DNA from: Petroclostridium sp. X23
GTDB lineage: Bacteria > Bacillota > Clostridia > SK-Y3
NCBI RefSeq assembly: GCF_030013905.1
Contig: NZ_CP124862.1
Coordinates: 1,925,051 to 1,989,050, forward strand
Length of the DNA: 64,000 nt
Direction of reading: 5' to 3'
This document shows positions 46,111 to 55,242 of this stretch, piece after piece. Numbering within the stretch: the first letter of the stretch is position 1; the number at the start of each line of letters is the position of its first letter. The notes beneath the pieces were generated by a model. The model was not told the origin of the DNA. It worked only from the letters and a program-made list of their open reading frames with translations, and did no database searches. A program made the translations under genes and the position numbers.

Positions 46111-47466
46111 TTATCGGCGCTCATCCCAGCTGGGCAGCGGAATTTTTATTTTAATACCTTCACTCTCAATAGGATAGACTTGCCAAAGTTCTTTATTTTG
46201 CCACTGTGAAATAATCAGATTGTTGGCACAAATGTTCTGGCCCGGCAGTTTAGAACCGGGTCCGGCAAACTTAGCACCCCAACCGTTAACCATAGTGCCG
46301 GATTCAATATCTATGGACAAAGCCGATTCTACCAAGCTGTCCGGATTATTCATGTCTTTCGCAGCATTCAGGATCTCGCCAAGAACAAGCGTGCCTTGGC
46401 AAACCTGTGCTGTCATATGTACATACACCGGATCCTGCCCATAGGTGTTATGATATCTCTCAAAGAAAGACTGCAATCCTGGTGCGGTACTGGGCGGGCT
46501 GCTCTTAATGGTATAATTTGTGCAGTAGAGATATTCAGCCAAATCGTTAAAACGGTTATAGAAAGTATAACTGCCGAAACCCGCGCCATTTCCCAGTAAA
46601 ACCTTGCAATTGAAGCCCAGTTCATAAGCCTGACGATATAACAGCGCTGAGTCTTCCAGCGAAGAAGCACAGATAGTGGCGTCAGGTTTCGCATCTTTCA
46701 ATTTCATGATCATAGATGACAGGTCGGTTACGTCAGGAGCATACAACTCGGTATAAACCGGCTTAATGCCCTTTTCTTCCAAGCGATTCTTAACGCCATT
46801 ATAGTAACTGGCACCGTAAACCGTGTCTACACCGACAAGTGCGATCTTGAGCTCATTGGGACTGTTGACGCCAAGCTCCTTGTATTTGTCAAGAATGAAA
46901 TCAACTCCAAATGCACCTTCGGCACTGGCAGTCGGGTTCATACGGAACATGTACTTGAAGCCTCGCTCAAGCAGAGAGTCAGCAGGAGATGCCATTTCCA
47001 TGAAAAAGGTCTTGTTTTGCTCACAAAGCGCGGAAACAGCATATGAAACAGTAGAATCATAGGTACCGGTAATAACAGCAACCTTCTCAATCTGCATAAG
47101 GCGCTGCGCCTCAGAGATACCTGCATTAGCATCTTTGCCATCACAGTATATGGCTACAAGTTTTTTCCCCTGAACCCCGCCTTTCTCATTAATCATTTCG
47201 ATACCGATTTCCATGCCCTTCTTGAAGTCCTGCCCTCCGGATGCTCTAGGACCGGTCATGGGCAGAATGACACCGATCTTGTATTCGCCATCGAATTTTT
47301 GAAGTTCTTCGCTTGCAACATTTGTACCACCTGTATTGTTTGTACCGGTTGTTCCACCCGCGCCGTTTGTACCACCTGTATCGTTTGTACCACTTGTGCC
47401 GCACGCTGTCATGCCGAACAGCATTGCACATACAACCATGAATGCCAATAACCTCTTTTTGATCAT
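46111..47466 (-). CDS. ABC transporter substrate-binding lipoprotein (LivJ/Peripla_BP_6 type)
   Basis: 451 residues from ATG 47466 (GGAGGG upstream). A lipoprotein signal with lipobox GMTACG (Cys about 21) is followed by a low-complexity Gly-Thr-Asn linker (about 22-52) and a LivJ-like binding fold. The fold shows YKIGVILPMTGPRASGGQDFKKGMEIGIEMINEKGGV, VAVITGTYDSTVSYAV and a hinge region. Receptors of this type bind amino acids, amides, urea or aromatic acids. It delivers the substrate to LivH/LivM. Confidence 0.93.
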   Translation of the reverse strand: MIKKRLLAFMVVCAMLFGMTACGTSGTNDTGGTNGAGGTTGTNNTGGTNVASEELQKFDGEYKIGVILPMTGPRASGGQDFKKGMEIGIEMINEKGGVQGKKLVAIYCDGKDANAGISEAQRLMQIEKVAVITGTYDSTVSYAVSALCEQNKTFFMEMASPADSLLERGFKYMFRMNPTASAEGAFGVDFILDKYKELGVNSPNELKIALVGVDTVYGASYYNGVKNRLEEKGIKPVYTELYAPDVTDLSSMIMKLKDAKPDATICASSLEDSALLYRQAYELGFNCKVLLGNGAGFGSYTFYNRFNDLAEYLYCTNYTIKSSPPSTAPGLQSFFERYHNTYGQDPVYVHMTAQVCQGTLVLGEILNAAKDMNNPDSLVESALSIDIESGTMVNGWGAKFAGPGSKLPGQNICANNLIISQWQNKELWQVYPIESEGIKIKIPLPSWDERR

Positions 47467-47517
47467 TGTTTTCCCTCCATTCATTTTTTTGTTCGTAATT
47501 TGATCCTACCAGGGTCT

Positions 47518-48960
47518 TTATTTTGCATAAAGCATCTGATCAGCTATAAGCATGTGTTGGACGGCATTTTCCACCCATGCCCTATGGCCGGCCAAAAGCT
47601 TAATTACATTGTTGAGCTGCTCTTCTATACGGTTTGGATGTGCGCTTCCTTCACTCTTAAACTTCATAATATAGGTTCTTGCATTGAGCAGAAGTACAAG
47701 GTCCTGGTGTGTAAATCCGGTTTTAATGCCATATAGGCTGATCGCTATTTCATCGAGTTTTTCAATAGACGCATCCAGAGGGGATATCTGAGAATCATTT
47801 GCCCAAGACACAAATTCAGATACAGTTTTGAATGCATCTGCATGGCTCCAGCCTCTGCTCACCATTTCATCGACCAGCGCGATGGATGTTGACCAATCGT
47901 TCAGGGCAAAATCCGACATACGGTTGGTGTATATTTCAAGTGTATCTATACTGGGTTGCATAAGTTTCAGTGCACGGATCGTTATATCTGCAGCATCACT
48001 GATTCTATTCCCTCCGTAGAACAGGTCGAGATCCCCACTATTGCCGGTCTTAAGCGCACCCATAATGCTTGCTACCCAGCCATTGCCCTGACCGCAAAAT
48101 GCCCTGACCGCCTCAAAAGCGGTCGGATTTTTCTTTTGAGGCATTAGCGTTGATGATCCTGCAAGAGAGTCACTGACTTCCGCAATGCGAAACTCATAGG
48201 AACACCATTCGAAGATGTCCGCAGCGATTTTTGAAAGAGTCTGTGTAATAAGTGCAAATGCCATTGCTGTCTCAGCCGTGTAATCATCACCCACCATGCA
48301 GCAATCCATTGCGTTTACTATGATACCATCCATACCTAGCAGCCTGGCTGATTCCCGGCGGTCAATATTCCACGCAGTACCGCTTCCGGCTACTCCGCCG
48401 AGCGGACACAAATTAGTATGCTCGTAACACAGGCGCAGACGCTGCATATCGCGTTCAAAACGATAGATGAATCTCAAGTAATACTGACCAAGCGTTGTCG
48501 GCTGGGTGTGCTGAAAATGCATATATCCCGGAAGCATGATATTTCTCTCAGTGTCTGCATGTTTGCAAAGCATTTCAGCGAAATCAAGTACCCTATTGAA
48601 AACTTCTATAATGTATTCTCTGGTCTTAAGGCGGTCTGCGGTTGCAGATTTATCAAGCTGCGAACAACCAATGCGCATATAGCCGGCAGCAACAGGGCCC
48701 GCCTCTTCAGATAAAAGCTTATAAATCTGGGAGTCAAGCTTAGCATCCTTTTCTAGCTTGTCACCGTTTTTTTGGATACCATCAAGCGCATCAATCAGCT
48801 TTTCTTCGGTTGTCTTATCAAAGATCCCCTGCTTGTTCAACATCTTGACATGCGCACGGCAAACCTTTATGTACTGTTCAAAGTACTCCATTTCCTTTTC
48901 AAGTTCAGGCCTCCAGGCACACCTGTGCATTGTATCAGAACTCATTACCTCGGAACCCAT
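47518..48960 (-). CDS. ArgH-superfamily lyase 1 (argininosuccinate lyase-like)
   Basis: 480 residues of the fumarase/aspartase superfamily, ArgH branch: DSQIYKLL, MHFQHTQPTTLGQYYLRF (catalytic-base region) and the mobile signature loop AGSSTLMPQKKNP, one residue longer between SS and MP than in typical ArgH. The ATG at 48960 overlaps the stop of the second lyase gene (TAATG) and has GGAGGTGA upstream. It probably splits a C-N bond of an N-substituted aspartate-like compound to give fumarate or an analogue. The absence of argG nearby argues against arginine synthesis. Confidence 0.9.
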   Translation of the reverse strand: MGSEVMSSDTMHRCAWRPELEKEMEYFEQYIKVCRAHVKMLNKQGIFDKTTEEKLIDALDGIQKNGDKLEKDAKLDSQIYKLLSEEAGPVAAGYMRIGCSQLDKSATADRLKTREYIIEVFNRVLDFAEMLCKHADTERNIMLPGYMHFQHTQPTTLGQYYLRFIYRFERDMQRLRLCYEHTNLCPLGGVAGSGTAWNIDRRESARLLGMDGIIVNAMDCCMVGDDYTAETAMAFALITQTLSKIAADIFEWCSYEFRIAEVSDSLAGSSTLMPQKKNPTAFEAVRAFCGQGNGWVASIMGALKTGNSGDLDLFYGGNRISDAADITIRALKLMQPSIDTLEIYTNRMSDFALNDWSTSIALVDEMVSRGWSHADAFKTVSEFVSWANDSQISPLDASIEKLDEIAISLYGIKTGFTHQDLVLLLNARTYIMKFKSEGSAHPNRIEEQLNNVIKLLAGHRAWVENAVQHMLIADQMLYAK

Positions 48961-50531
48961 TATTCTTCGTCACCTCCGGAAAGACTAATATAGTAATCCA
49001 CTGCATCATTAAGCTTTTTCAGAGCATTTGCAAGCTGATATTTCTTGCCCTCCTGCCATTTTCTTCTTTCGGAAAGCCATTCATCAATTTCAGAAAGCTG
49101 CGCAGGTAAGTGAACCGGATTTGGACTGCCGGGGGTAACCCTGGTTGCCAAAAATTCCTTCGCACTCATTGCACGGGTTATAACTTCTTGCGGCACATGC
49201 AGTTCATAGCCGATTGTCTGCAGAGCCACTTCGTCCATCAACTCTGTGGTAACTTCCTGCGGTTTAATATTACGTTCAAGGCCAAGCTTTACAACACGGG
49301 CGATCACTTGATGCGCCGTACGGAAAGAAATTTTCGCTTCTTTTGAAATAACATCGGAGAGATGACTGGAAGTGGTCCAATATATATCAGCCCGCTCTCT
49401 CATGAGAGGCTCATTCAATGTCAGAGTTTCAATTATACCTTTCATAAGCTCAATTGCCAATGATGTGCTGCTCCACATTGTGTGGTTTCCATCTCCGCCG
49501 TAACTCATATCTACGTCAGTAGTGGCGGTAGGCCTGAGTACACCAAGAATTCCTGGCACCCAGCCATGTGCCAGTGAGGTCATACCCTTGAGACGTTCAA
49601 GCGCATGAGGGTTCCTTTGCTGCGGCAACACATCCGAGTATTCACAGTATTCATCTGCAATTTTAACCATACCAAACTCTTTGGAGGACCACAAATACAT
49701 GTCAGAAGCAAGCCTTCCGATATGGTTCATTAGCATTGCAAGCACCGCAGCGTTTTCTTCATTATAATCTGCACATTGGGTTGCCGCATCGTGAGAATTC
49801 AGCACGAGCCCGTCATGGCCGAGCAGTTCACAGGTACGTGACCTGTTAAGCGGCCAGGAAGTACCCGCAAGCGCAACTCCCTCAAGTGCAGAACGGTTCA
49901 CACGACTGAAACTCCCCTCTATCCTTTCCAGGTCACGTTCAAACATATATGCCCACCTCATAAGATAATGGGCAAAAGTCCAAGGTTGTGCATGCTGACC
50001 GTGAGTATATCCCGGCATGATCGTTTCGGCATAGCGTGGAGCAATTGTCCGAATCGTGTCAACCAGTTCAAGCAAATTTTCGTGGATTTTCAAAAGTTTA
50101 TCACGAAAAATAACACGGTTAACGGCATTTGCGTGTCCAGGACGGCTTCGTCCGGTATGCATCCTTCCTCCGATTTCTTCGCCAAGCTTACTGATAAGAT
50201 AACGCTCAAACTGAAGTACCATGCCGTCGAATTTCGGGTTGATTGGGAAATCATCTCCTAATGCCTGCATTTCACGAAATAACATAAGGATCTTTTTTGC
50301 ATGCAAAGGCGTTATGATTCCTTGTTCGGCAATCATAACCGTATGGGACATATCCACATACAGGAACGCATACAGGCTCTGTCTCTCACGGTTTAAACGC
50401 GGCCTCATCATGTTATCAAGCAATACATCATCCATCGGCTTGCCAAGCCTAGCTACGGTAAACGGCATATTGCCTTCCGTTGCAGTATGCGTCTTGACCT
50501 TGTCGTGTCCTTCATTTGAAATTTCAAACAT
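48960..50531 (-). CDS. ArgH-superfamily lyase 2, divergent signature loop
   Basis: 523 residues from ATG 50531 (AGGAGGAG upstream). The ArgH core is visible: GGRMHTGRSRPGHANAVNRV (compare TGRSRND of ArgH), PGYTHGQHAQPWTFAHYLM, and a signature loop reading SDVLPQQRNP instead of SSxMPQKKNP, so two usual Lys residues are Gln and Arg. It may form a mixed tetramer with lyase 1, or act on a different C-N compound. It is the first gene of the long operon, divergent from the LysR gene at 51064. Confidence 0.88.
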   Translation of the reverse strand: MFEISNEGHDKVKTHTATEGNMPFTVARLGKPMDDVLLDNMMRPRLNRERQSLYAFLYVDMSHTVMIAEQGIITPLHAKKILMLFREMQALGDDFPINPKFDGMVLQFERYLISKLGEEIGGRMHTGRSRPGHANAVNRVIFRDKLLKIHENLLELVDTIRTIAPRYAETIMPGYTHGQHAQPWTFAHYLMRWAYMFERDLERIEGSFSRVNRSALEGVALAGTSWPLNRSRTCELLGHDGLVLNSHDAATQCADYNEENAAVLAMLMNHIGRLASDMYLWSSKEFGMVKIADEYCEYSDVLPQQRNPHALERLKGMTSLAHGWVPGILGVLRPTATTDVDMSYGGDGNHTMWSSTSLAIELMKGIIETLTLNEPLMRERADIYWTTSSHLSDVISKEAKISFRTAHQVIARVVKLGLERNIKPQEVTTELMDEVALQTIGYELHVPQEVITRAMSAKEFLATRVTPGSPNPVHLPAQLSEIDEWLSERRKWQEGKKYQLANALKKLNDAVDYYISLSGGDEE

Positions 50532-50955
50532 GTTCTGTCTCCTCCTAAACAACTTCATTTGACAAAACGTCTGGCAGCAGCTTTTTATAGACTTTTTTGT
50601 AATATACTGCCGCTTCCGTTTTGTACAATGCATAATGTTAGTTAATCAGTTATATCTATAGTTATTGCTTATACTCTGTATTTGTCATTACCTAGTCCAG
50701 GGAGAATTTCTTCTTGTCAAACGCAGCTACTGTAAATGTTATATGCCTGTGGTTTTAATATGCGTCTTGACCTTTCCGAATCCTTCATTCGGGATAATAA
50801 AGATGTGATATTTCCTTTTATTTACTTATTTTGAAAAAATATAGTATTTTTTGAACTTAGCTTTATAATATACTATCTCTTCCATTTTGTACAATACATA
50901 ATCTTAATCACTTGTTTACATCTATAGTTATTGTCTATACTCTGCATTATTATTT
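50489..50955. repeat. Degenerate tandem duplication covering the start and upstream region of lyase 2
   Basis: GCGTCTTGACCTT at 50489 (in lyase 2) recurs at 50762. TTTTGTACAATGCATAAT at 50619 recurs as TTTTGTACAATACATAAT at 50885, and ATCTATAGTTATTG follows in both. The offset is about 266-273 bases. The extra copy lies in the 530-base gap before the LysR gene, which otherwise holds only the divergent promoters. Confidence 0.75.
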
Positions 50956-51063
50956 TCTACAATCATGGAAATCTATAATAATTACCACTATAAGAAATGA
51001 CTATGGATATTATTGACAGTCGTGTTTGCTACGTATATAATTGAAATATAGAGGTGGTATATA

Positions 51064-51963
51064 ATGAAATTATTTCAGTTGCAGTATTTTTGCTCTGTAT
51101 GTAAATACAAATGCGTAAGCAAAGCAGCTGAGTGCTTACATGTATCACAACCTTCAATCTCAGTAGCACTAAAGGATCTGGAGGCAGAACTTGATGTTTC
51201 GCTATTTGCGCGCAGCCGAAACAAACTCACATTGACTACTGAAGGTGAATTGTTCTATTTACACGCACAACAGATACTCTCAGATTTGGATAAGGCAATC
51301 ATTGCAGTCCAAAGAATGGCTCAAAACAAGAAGAATCTAATCATAGGCGTCCCCCCTATGCTGGCATCGTTCACTGTGCATAAGTTGCTTCGCGTAAAAG
51401 AAAAGTTCGAACGTTCAAACAATAACACTACAATACAAGTGATGGAAATCGACGCTTTAAGAATCGTCAGAATGCTTGAGAATGGTGAAATTGATCTGGC
51501 AATACTTGGTCTGAGCGGAAACAATTTTCTCAATACCTGCGGACGTGAAATACTCTGGAAAACATCGCTATTGTTCTGTGCACATAAAAGCCATCCTCTT
51601 GCAAAAAAGGACTTGATAAGTATCAACGATATACATAATGAACCCCTTATAACCTCTTACAATAGGGAGGGTCTTACACATCAACTGATCTCAGATTGGT
51701 TCGGAAAATACGGCCGCACTCCAAACTTTAAATACTCATTCTCACAGACCAGCACAATGGTCAATCTGCTTTGCAATAACATCGGTGTCACTCTGATACG
51801 ATCTGATATGTATATAGAAAACAGCGAACTTACTTATGTCAGCCTTAAGGATAATATACAAGTTGATGTTGGAGTAATTTGGAATATCTCCCGGCCTCTT
51901 TCAAGTTCAAGGACTAAAGTCATATCAATGCTCAAAGAATCCTTTCAAGAGGATGAAGAATAA
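51064..51963 (+). CDS. LysR-family transcriptional regulator
   Basis: 299 residues. The N-terminal helix-turn-helix is typical (FQLQYFCSVCKYKCVSKAAECLHVSQPSISVALKDLEAELDVSLFARSRNKLTLT), followed by a substrate-binding-like effector domain (IIGVPPMLA, YSFSQTSTMVNLLCNNIGVTLI). GAGGTGG precedes the ATG. It is divergent from the lyase-transporter operon and is its probable activator, responding to the imported compound or an intermediate (inference from position). Confidence 0.93.
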   Translation: MKLFQLQYFCSVCKYKCVSKAAECLHVSQPSISVALKDLEAELDVSLFARSRNKLTLTTEGELFYLHAQQILSDLDKAIIAVQRMAQNKKNLIIGVPPMLASFTVHKLLRVKEKFERSNNNTTIQVMEIDALRIVRMLENGEIDLAILGLSGNNFLNTCGREILWKTSLLFCAHKSHPLAKKDLISINDIHNEPLITSYNREGLTHQLISDWFGKYGRTPNFKYSFSQTSTMVNLLCNNIGVTLIRSDMYIENSELTYVSLKDNIQVDVGVIWNISRPLSSSRTKVISMLKESFQEDEE

Positions 51964-52204
51964 TCTGGCTTTCTTTCCTACCTCGTTACGTAGTAGTAAA
52001 TGAACATAGTTATCCATAACACAGGATACATGTCAGCCACTTTAAATACCTCTTATCTCTATGAGTAGTATTTCTATCAGAAAGCATACCAGAATTTATT
52101 GACGATTACACAACGATATATTTTGAAGTGCTTACAAGTAGATATTATTATGTTGTTGTTTTGGCATATTAAATAAAAAATCCGGCTCTTTTCCCTTAAA
52201 ATAA

Positions 52205-52441
52205 TCCGGTACGGACCACTTCTTCTGCTTTCTCGCGGAAACTTACCAGCATATCTTTCGGGTCAAATTCAACATAAGATAGTACGTCCGCTACGCTGTC
52301 TCCATGAATTTCTTTTACCAGGTCATAATTGCCGTCAGGATTGATCCTGACGCTGACCAATATCATATTGATATTATGTTGTCAACAGGGATGAAAAAGA
52401 TTGCGTTCATTTGCTACAGGTAAAAAAGGATGAAATCATGT
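52205..52441 (-). pseudogene. Decayed speA copy with a 1.9-kb internal deletion
   Basis: 52205-52357 matches 28578-28730 near the 3' end of speA at about 95 percent (eight differences in 153 bases by eye). 52358-52441 matches 30645-30731 at and above the upstream end of the speA frame. Both are in the same orientation, so the 1914 bases between are missing here. The rest of 51964-52531 shows no gene. Confidence 0.9.
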
Positions 52442-52531
52442 AGATTAATACAGTTGAAATCCTTAATAAAAATTATGCGCAAAAACTATCGTTATACAAG
52501 TAGTCTTTGCGCTGTAATATTCTCAAACCTC

Positions 52532-53068
52532 CTATTGTGTAACAGTTAATGTTATCGTAGCCTCTTTTGATTCTTTATCATATGATAAAGCAATAGCGGC
52601 TTTTTCATCTAAAGAACCTTGATATACTTTCATGTCTTGATCAGTCAGTTCCATAGGCTCATTTACAAAACCCTTATCTTTTACAGCTTGGACATATTTA
52701 TCGAAATCACTTTCCTCTGCTTCTTGAATAACCACCCAGGCTCCCTCTTCAGAATTCATCACGGATACTATTTTACCCTTGCTAAACTCAGGAATCAATT
52801 TTGCAGCTTTATCCTTCGGCCATTCAGTACTTCCAATAGTAACTTCTTCTCCATCTTTACCTTTAATAGTCACCTTATCACCGTCAATATCTACTTTCCC
52901 TTCATCGCCAATTACTTTATTAACAACACCTTCTGTGATCTTTTCAGATACTTTCTTCTCAAGTTTCTCCTTGACACCACATCCTACTAATGAAATAAAT
53001 ATTGATATAATAACTAATAATGGAATAAATCTATGTGACAAAAAACTCATCCTCTCTATGAATAACAT
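52532..53068 (-). CDS. Small lipoprotein of unknown function
   Basis: 178 residues. A basic start and hydrophobic segment end in SLVGCG (lipobox Cys about 30), followed by a charged coiled region and beta-rich repeats such as GKVDIDGDKVTIKGKDGEEVTIG. A mature domain with WPKDKAAKLIPEF comes next. The start at 53068 is coupled to the stop of the upstream gene as TAATG; an ATG six codons later is possible. I recognise no precise family. It is probably surface-anchored and made with the DUF4870-type membrane protein. Confidence 0.75.
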   Translation of the reverse strand: MLFIERMSFLSHRFIPLLVIISIFISLVGCGVKEKLEKKVSEKITEGVVNKVIGDEGKVDIDGDKVTIKGKDGEEVTIGSTEWPKDKAAKLIPEFSKGKIVSVMNSEEGAWVVIQEAEESDFDKYVQAVKDKGFVNEPMELTDQDMKVYQGSLDEKAAIALSYDKESKEATITLTVTQ

Positions 53069-53472
53069 TATTGTAATAGCTTAAATTTCCCAATTAACGG
53101 TAGCTCTTTAACCTTGCCATTCAAACCATTTATAAGACCCATCACACCCAGTACCAGGATAAAAATTGCAAATATCGGCATAAGCAGCCATCCGATAATC
53201 GGGATCATACTTAAGACGATGTTACCGGCAAAGCCCAGTATCAGCAATAGTAGTCCTTGATTAGCATGAAATCTTGCAAATTTGGATTGCGGGCAGACTA
53301 TAAGAGGGAGAAAAAAGATAAGATACGCTAGTCCGGCCATCGTTTTATTCTTTGCAATATCTTCCGGATCAAAAGCCGGCACTGCATCACTAACCATTTG
53401 ACTAGCGGTACTAGTTTTTTCTGCGGTAATATTAACCTCCTCATTTTTGTTTACATTGTTTTGTTCTGTCAT
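53068..53472 (-). CDS. DUF4870-like small membrane protein
   Basis: 134 residues. A polar N-terminal region (1-40) is followed by three hydrophobic helices, with the DUF4870 hallmark LIVCPQSKFARFHANQGLLLLI and a C-terminal LGVMGLINGLNGKVKELPLIGKF. AAGGAGG precedes the ATG. Its function is unknown. It is translationally coupled to the lipoprotein gene downstream. Confidence 0.85.
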   Translation of the reverse strand: MTEQNNVNKNEEVNITAEKTSTASQMVSDAVPAFDPEDIAKNKTMAGLAYLIFFLPLIVCPQSKFARFHANQGLLLLILGFAGNIVLSMIPIIGWLLMPIFAIFILVLGVMGLINGLNGKVKELPLIGKFKLLQ

Positions 53473-53773
53473 AATAAAACCTCCTTAATATTTGTTATTT
53501 GTTAATGCCTGTTATAATTCTTTAAATACCGGATCTCGTCTTCCTAGAACTTATGTATCAATCCATTCTCGATGATATGATCCTGTTTACGTATTAAGAA
53601 TCAGCATTAACCCCATTCTATGTTACCGAATGAAACTATTTTATATTTTATTGTGCTAAATGTAATCACCCTTAGGGTGATATAGGCCTAAAAAACCGGG
53701 TGATTATGGGATGATTTAATGATGATTGTAAATAACGTGAGATCATCTTTAGAATATTTTGTAATTTTATAGA

Positions 53774-53802
53774 TTGGAAGAATATGTACTCTATGATATA
53801 AT
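53774..53802 (+). promoter_or_regulatory. Promoter of the solute-binding/LuxR operon
   Basis: TTGGAA (53774-53779), a 17-base spacer and TATAAT (53797-53802) lie 36 bases before the ATG at 53838. The remaining gap 53473-53773 has a short palindrome (ATCACCC-TTA-GGGTGAT near 53667) and no gene that I can support. Confidence 0.75.
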
Positions 53803-53837
53803 TGTACTGACATTTTCGCAGCAGTGGGAGGAGCGCT

Positions 53838-55229
53838 ATGAGGAAACATATTTCTATAGTCTTAATTGTAATGTTACTTATAATATTAAGTGGCTGCAAA
53901 AAACTTACGGGATTAAATTCAAAAGAGCCTGTGACCCTTACTCTTTGGCATAATTATGGGGGACAGATGAAAAACACCATGGATGAGATGATTGATGAAT
54001 TCAATGAAACCATAGGTGTAGAAAAAGGAATTATTATTAATGTTACTTCTATATCAGGCTCCGCAACCCTTCATGAAAAGTTGACAATGGCAGCAAATGA
54101 TGACCCCGGTGCTCCGGCCCTCCCTGACATTACCACTTCCTATCCTAAAACTGCACTTATTCTTGCAGAAAAGCAACTGCTTGCGAATTTAGATGAATAC
54201 TTCACCCAACAAGAACTTTCCGACTATATTCCTGAATTTCTTGAAGAAGGCAAATTAAAGAGGGATAAACTTTATGTATTTCCTATTGCAAAATCCACTG
54301 AAGTTCTGTTTGTAAATACAACCATATTTAACAGATTTGCAAAGGACACAGGTGCTAACCTTGAAGATTTGCAAACCTTCGAAGGAATCATGAACACTTC
54401 TGCCCTCTATTATGATTGGACAGATAAACAGACTCCTGCTATTCCAAATGACGGTAAAATGTTTTATGTACCCGATTCTCTTTTTAACTACTCTCAAATC
54501 GGCTATAAGCAGCTGGGATTTGATTTTATTAATAATGGACAAATAAACTTTCTAACACCGATATCTTTAAAAGTATGGAAATCTTTTTACGATTCTGCTG
54601 TTCAAGGTAGAATTGCTGTTTTTAACGGATACGCATCGGATCTCGCTAAGACCGGAGACATTGTATGTTCTACAGGTTCAACCGCCGGTGTAGTATTCTT
54701 TTCTCCCACCGTTACCTACACAGATAATACTTCTGAACCGGCAGAACTTGCCATACTGCCTTATCCGATATTTGAAGGCGGTGAACGAATCGCTGTTCAA
54801 CGCGGCGCAGGTATGTGTATTGTAAAATCTACGAACGAAAAAGAGTCTTTAGCTAGTATTTTTTTAAAATGGTTTACAGCGCCCCAAAATAATCTTCGTT
54901 TTGTCTCCTCAACCGGTTATCTTCCTGTAACGAACGAAGCTTTTGGCGAGCTAATGTCCAAAGAAATTGATATTACTTTAGATGAAAATATTAAAAAGCT
55001 GCTTCATACGGCAAGACAAATGCAAATGGAATATCATTTCTATATTCCGCCGCTCTTTGACGAAGTAGACAAGCTTGAAAAAAAATATGAAAGCCACTTT
55101 AAAAAGGTAACTGCCCAATCAAAAGAAGCATATTTCAAACTATTGACAAATACTGACCCAAAGACTGCATTCGAATCAGTATCTAAAGGAAAATACGAAG
55201 ATTTTATAACAGAATTATCATCCCAATAA
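53838..55229 (+). CDS. Orphan extracellular solute-binding lipoprotein (family 1)
   Basis: 463 residues. The lipoprotein signal ends in IILSGC (Cys about 20). The mature part has the family 1 solute-binding fold (VTLTLWHNYGGQMKNTMDEMIDEFN, ALPDITTSYPKTA, GAGMCIVKSTNEKESLASIFLKWFT), as in sugar or sugar-phosphate ABC receptors. No permease or ATPase genes adjoin. Instead a membrane-bound LuxR regulator follows 13 bases downstream, so it may be the ligand-sensing partner of that regulator. GGGAGGAG precedes the ATG. Confidence 0.88.
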   Translation: MRKHISIVLIVMLLIILSGCKKLTGLNSKEPVTLTLWHNYGGQMKNTMDEMIDEFNETIGVEKGIIINVTSISGSATLHEKLTMAANDDPGAPALPDITTSYPKTALILAEKQLLANLDEYFTQQELSDYIPEFLEEGKLKRDKLYVFPIAKSTEVLFVNTTIFNRFAKDTGANLEDLQTFEGIMNTSALYYDWTDKQTPAIPNDGKMFYVPDSLFNYSQIGYKQLGFDFINNGQINFLTPISLKVWKSFYDSAVQGRIAVFNGYASDLAKTGDIVCSTGSTAGVVFFSPTVTYTDNTSEPAELAILPYPIFEGGERIAVQRGAGMCIVKSTNEKESLASIFLKWFTAPQNNLRFVSSTGYLPVTNEAFGELMSKEIDITLDENIKKLLHTARQMQMEYHFYIPPLFDEVDKLEKKYESHFKKVTAQSKEAYFKLLTNTDPKTAFESVSKGKYEDFITELSSQ

Positions 55230-55242
55230 ATTTTTCAGAAGT

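Noticed and set aside
47518..50531. Arginine biosynthesis argH genes
   Set aside because: There are two divergent copies in a transport and degradation operon, no argG or other arginine genes are adjacent, and the signature loops are atypical.
53672..53899. 75-codon minus-strand frame overlapping the start of the solute-binding lipoprotein gene
   Set aside because: No ribosome site or family similarity. It runs antisense across the promoter and signal peptide region.
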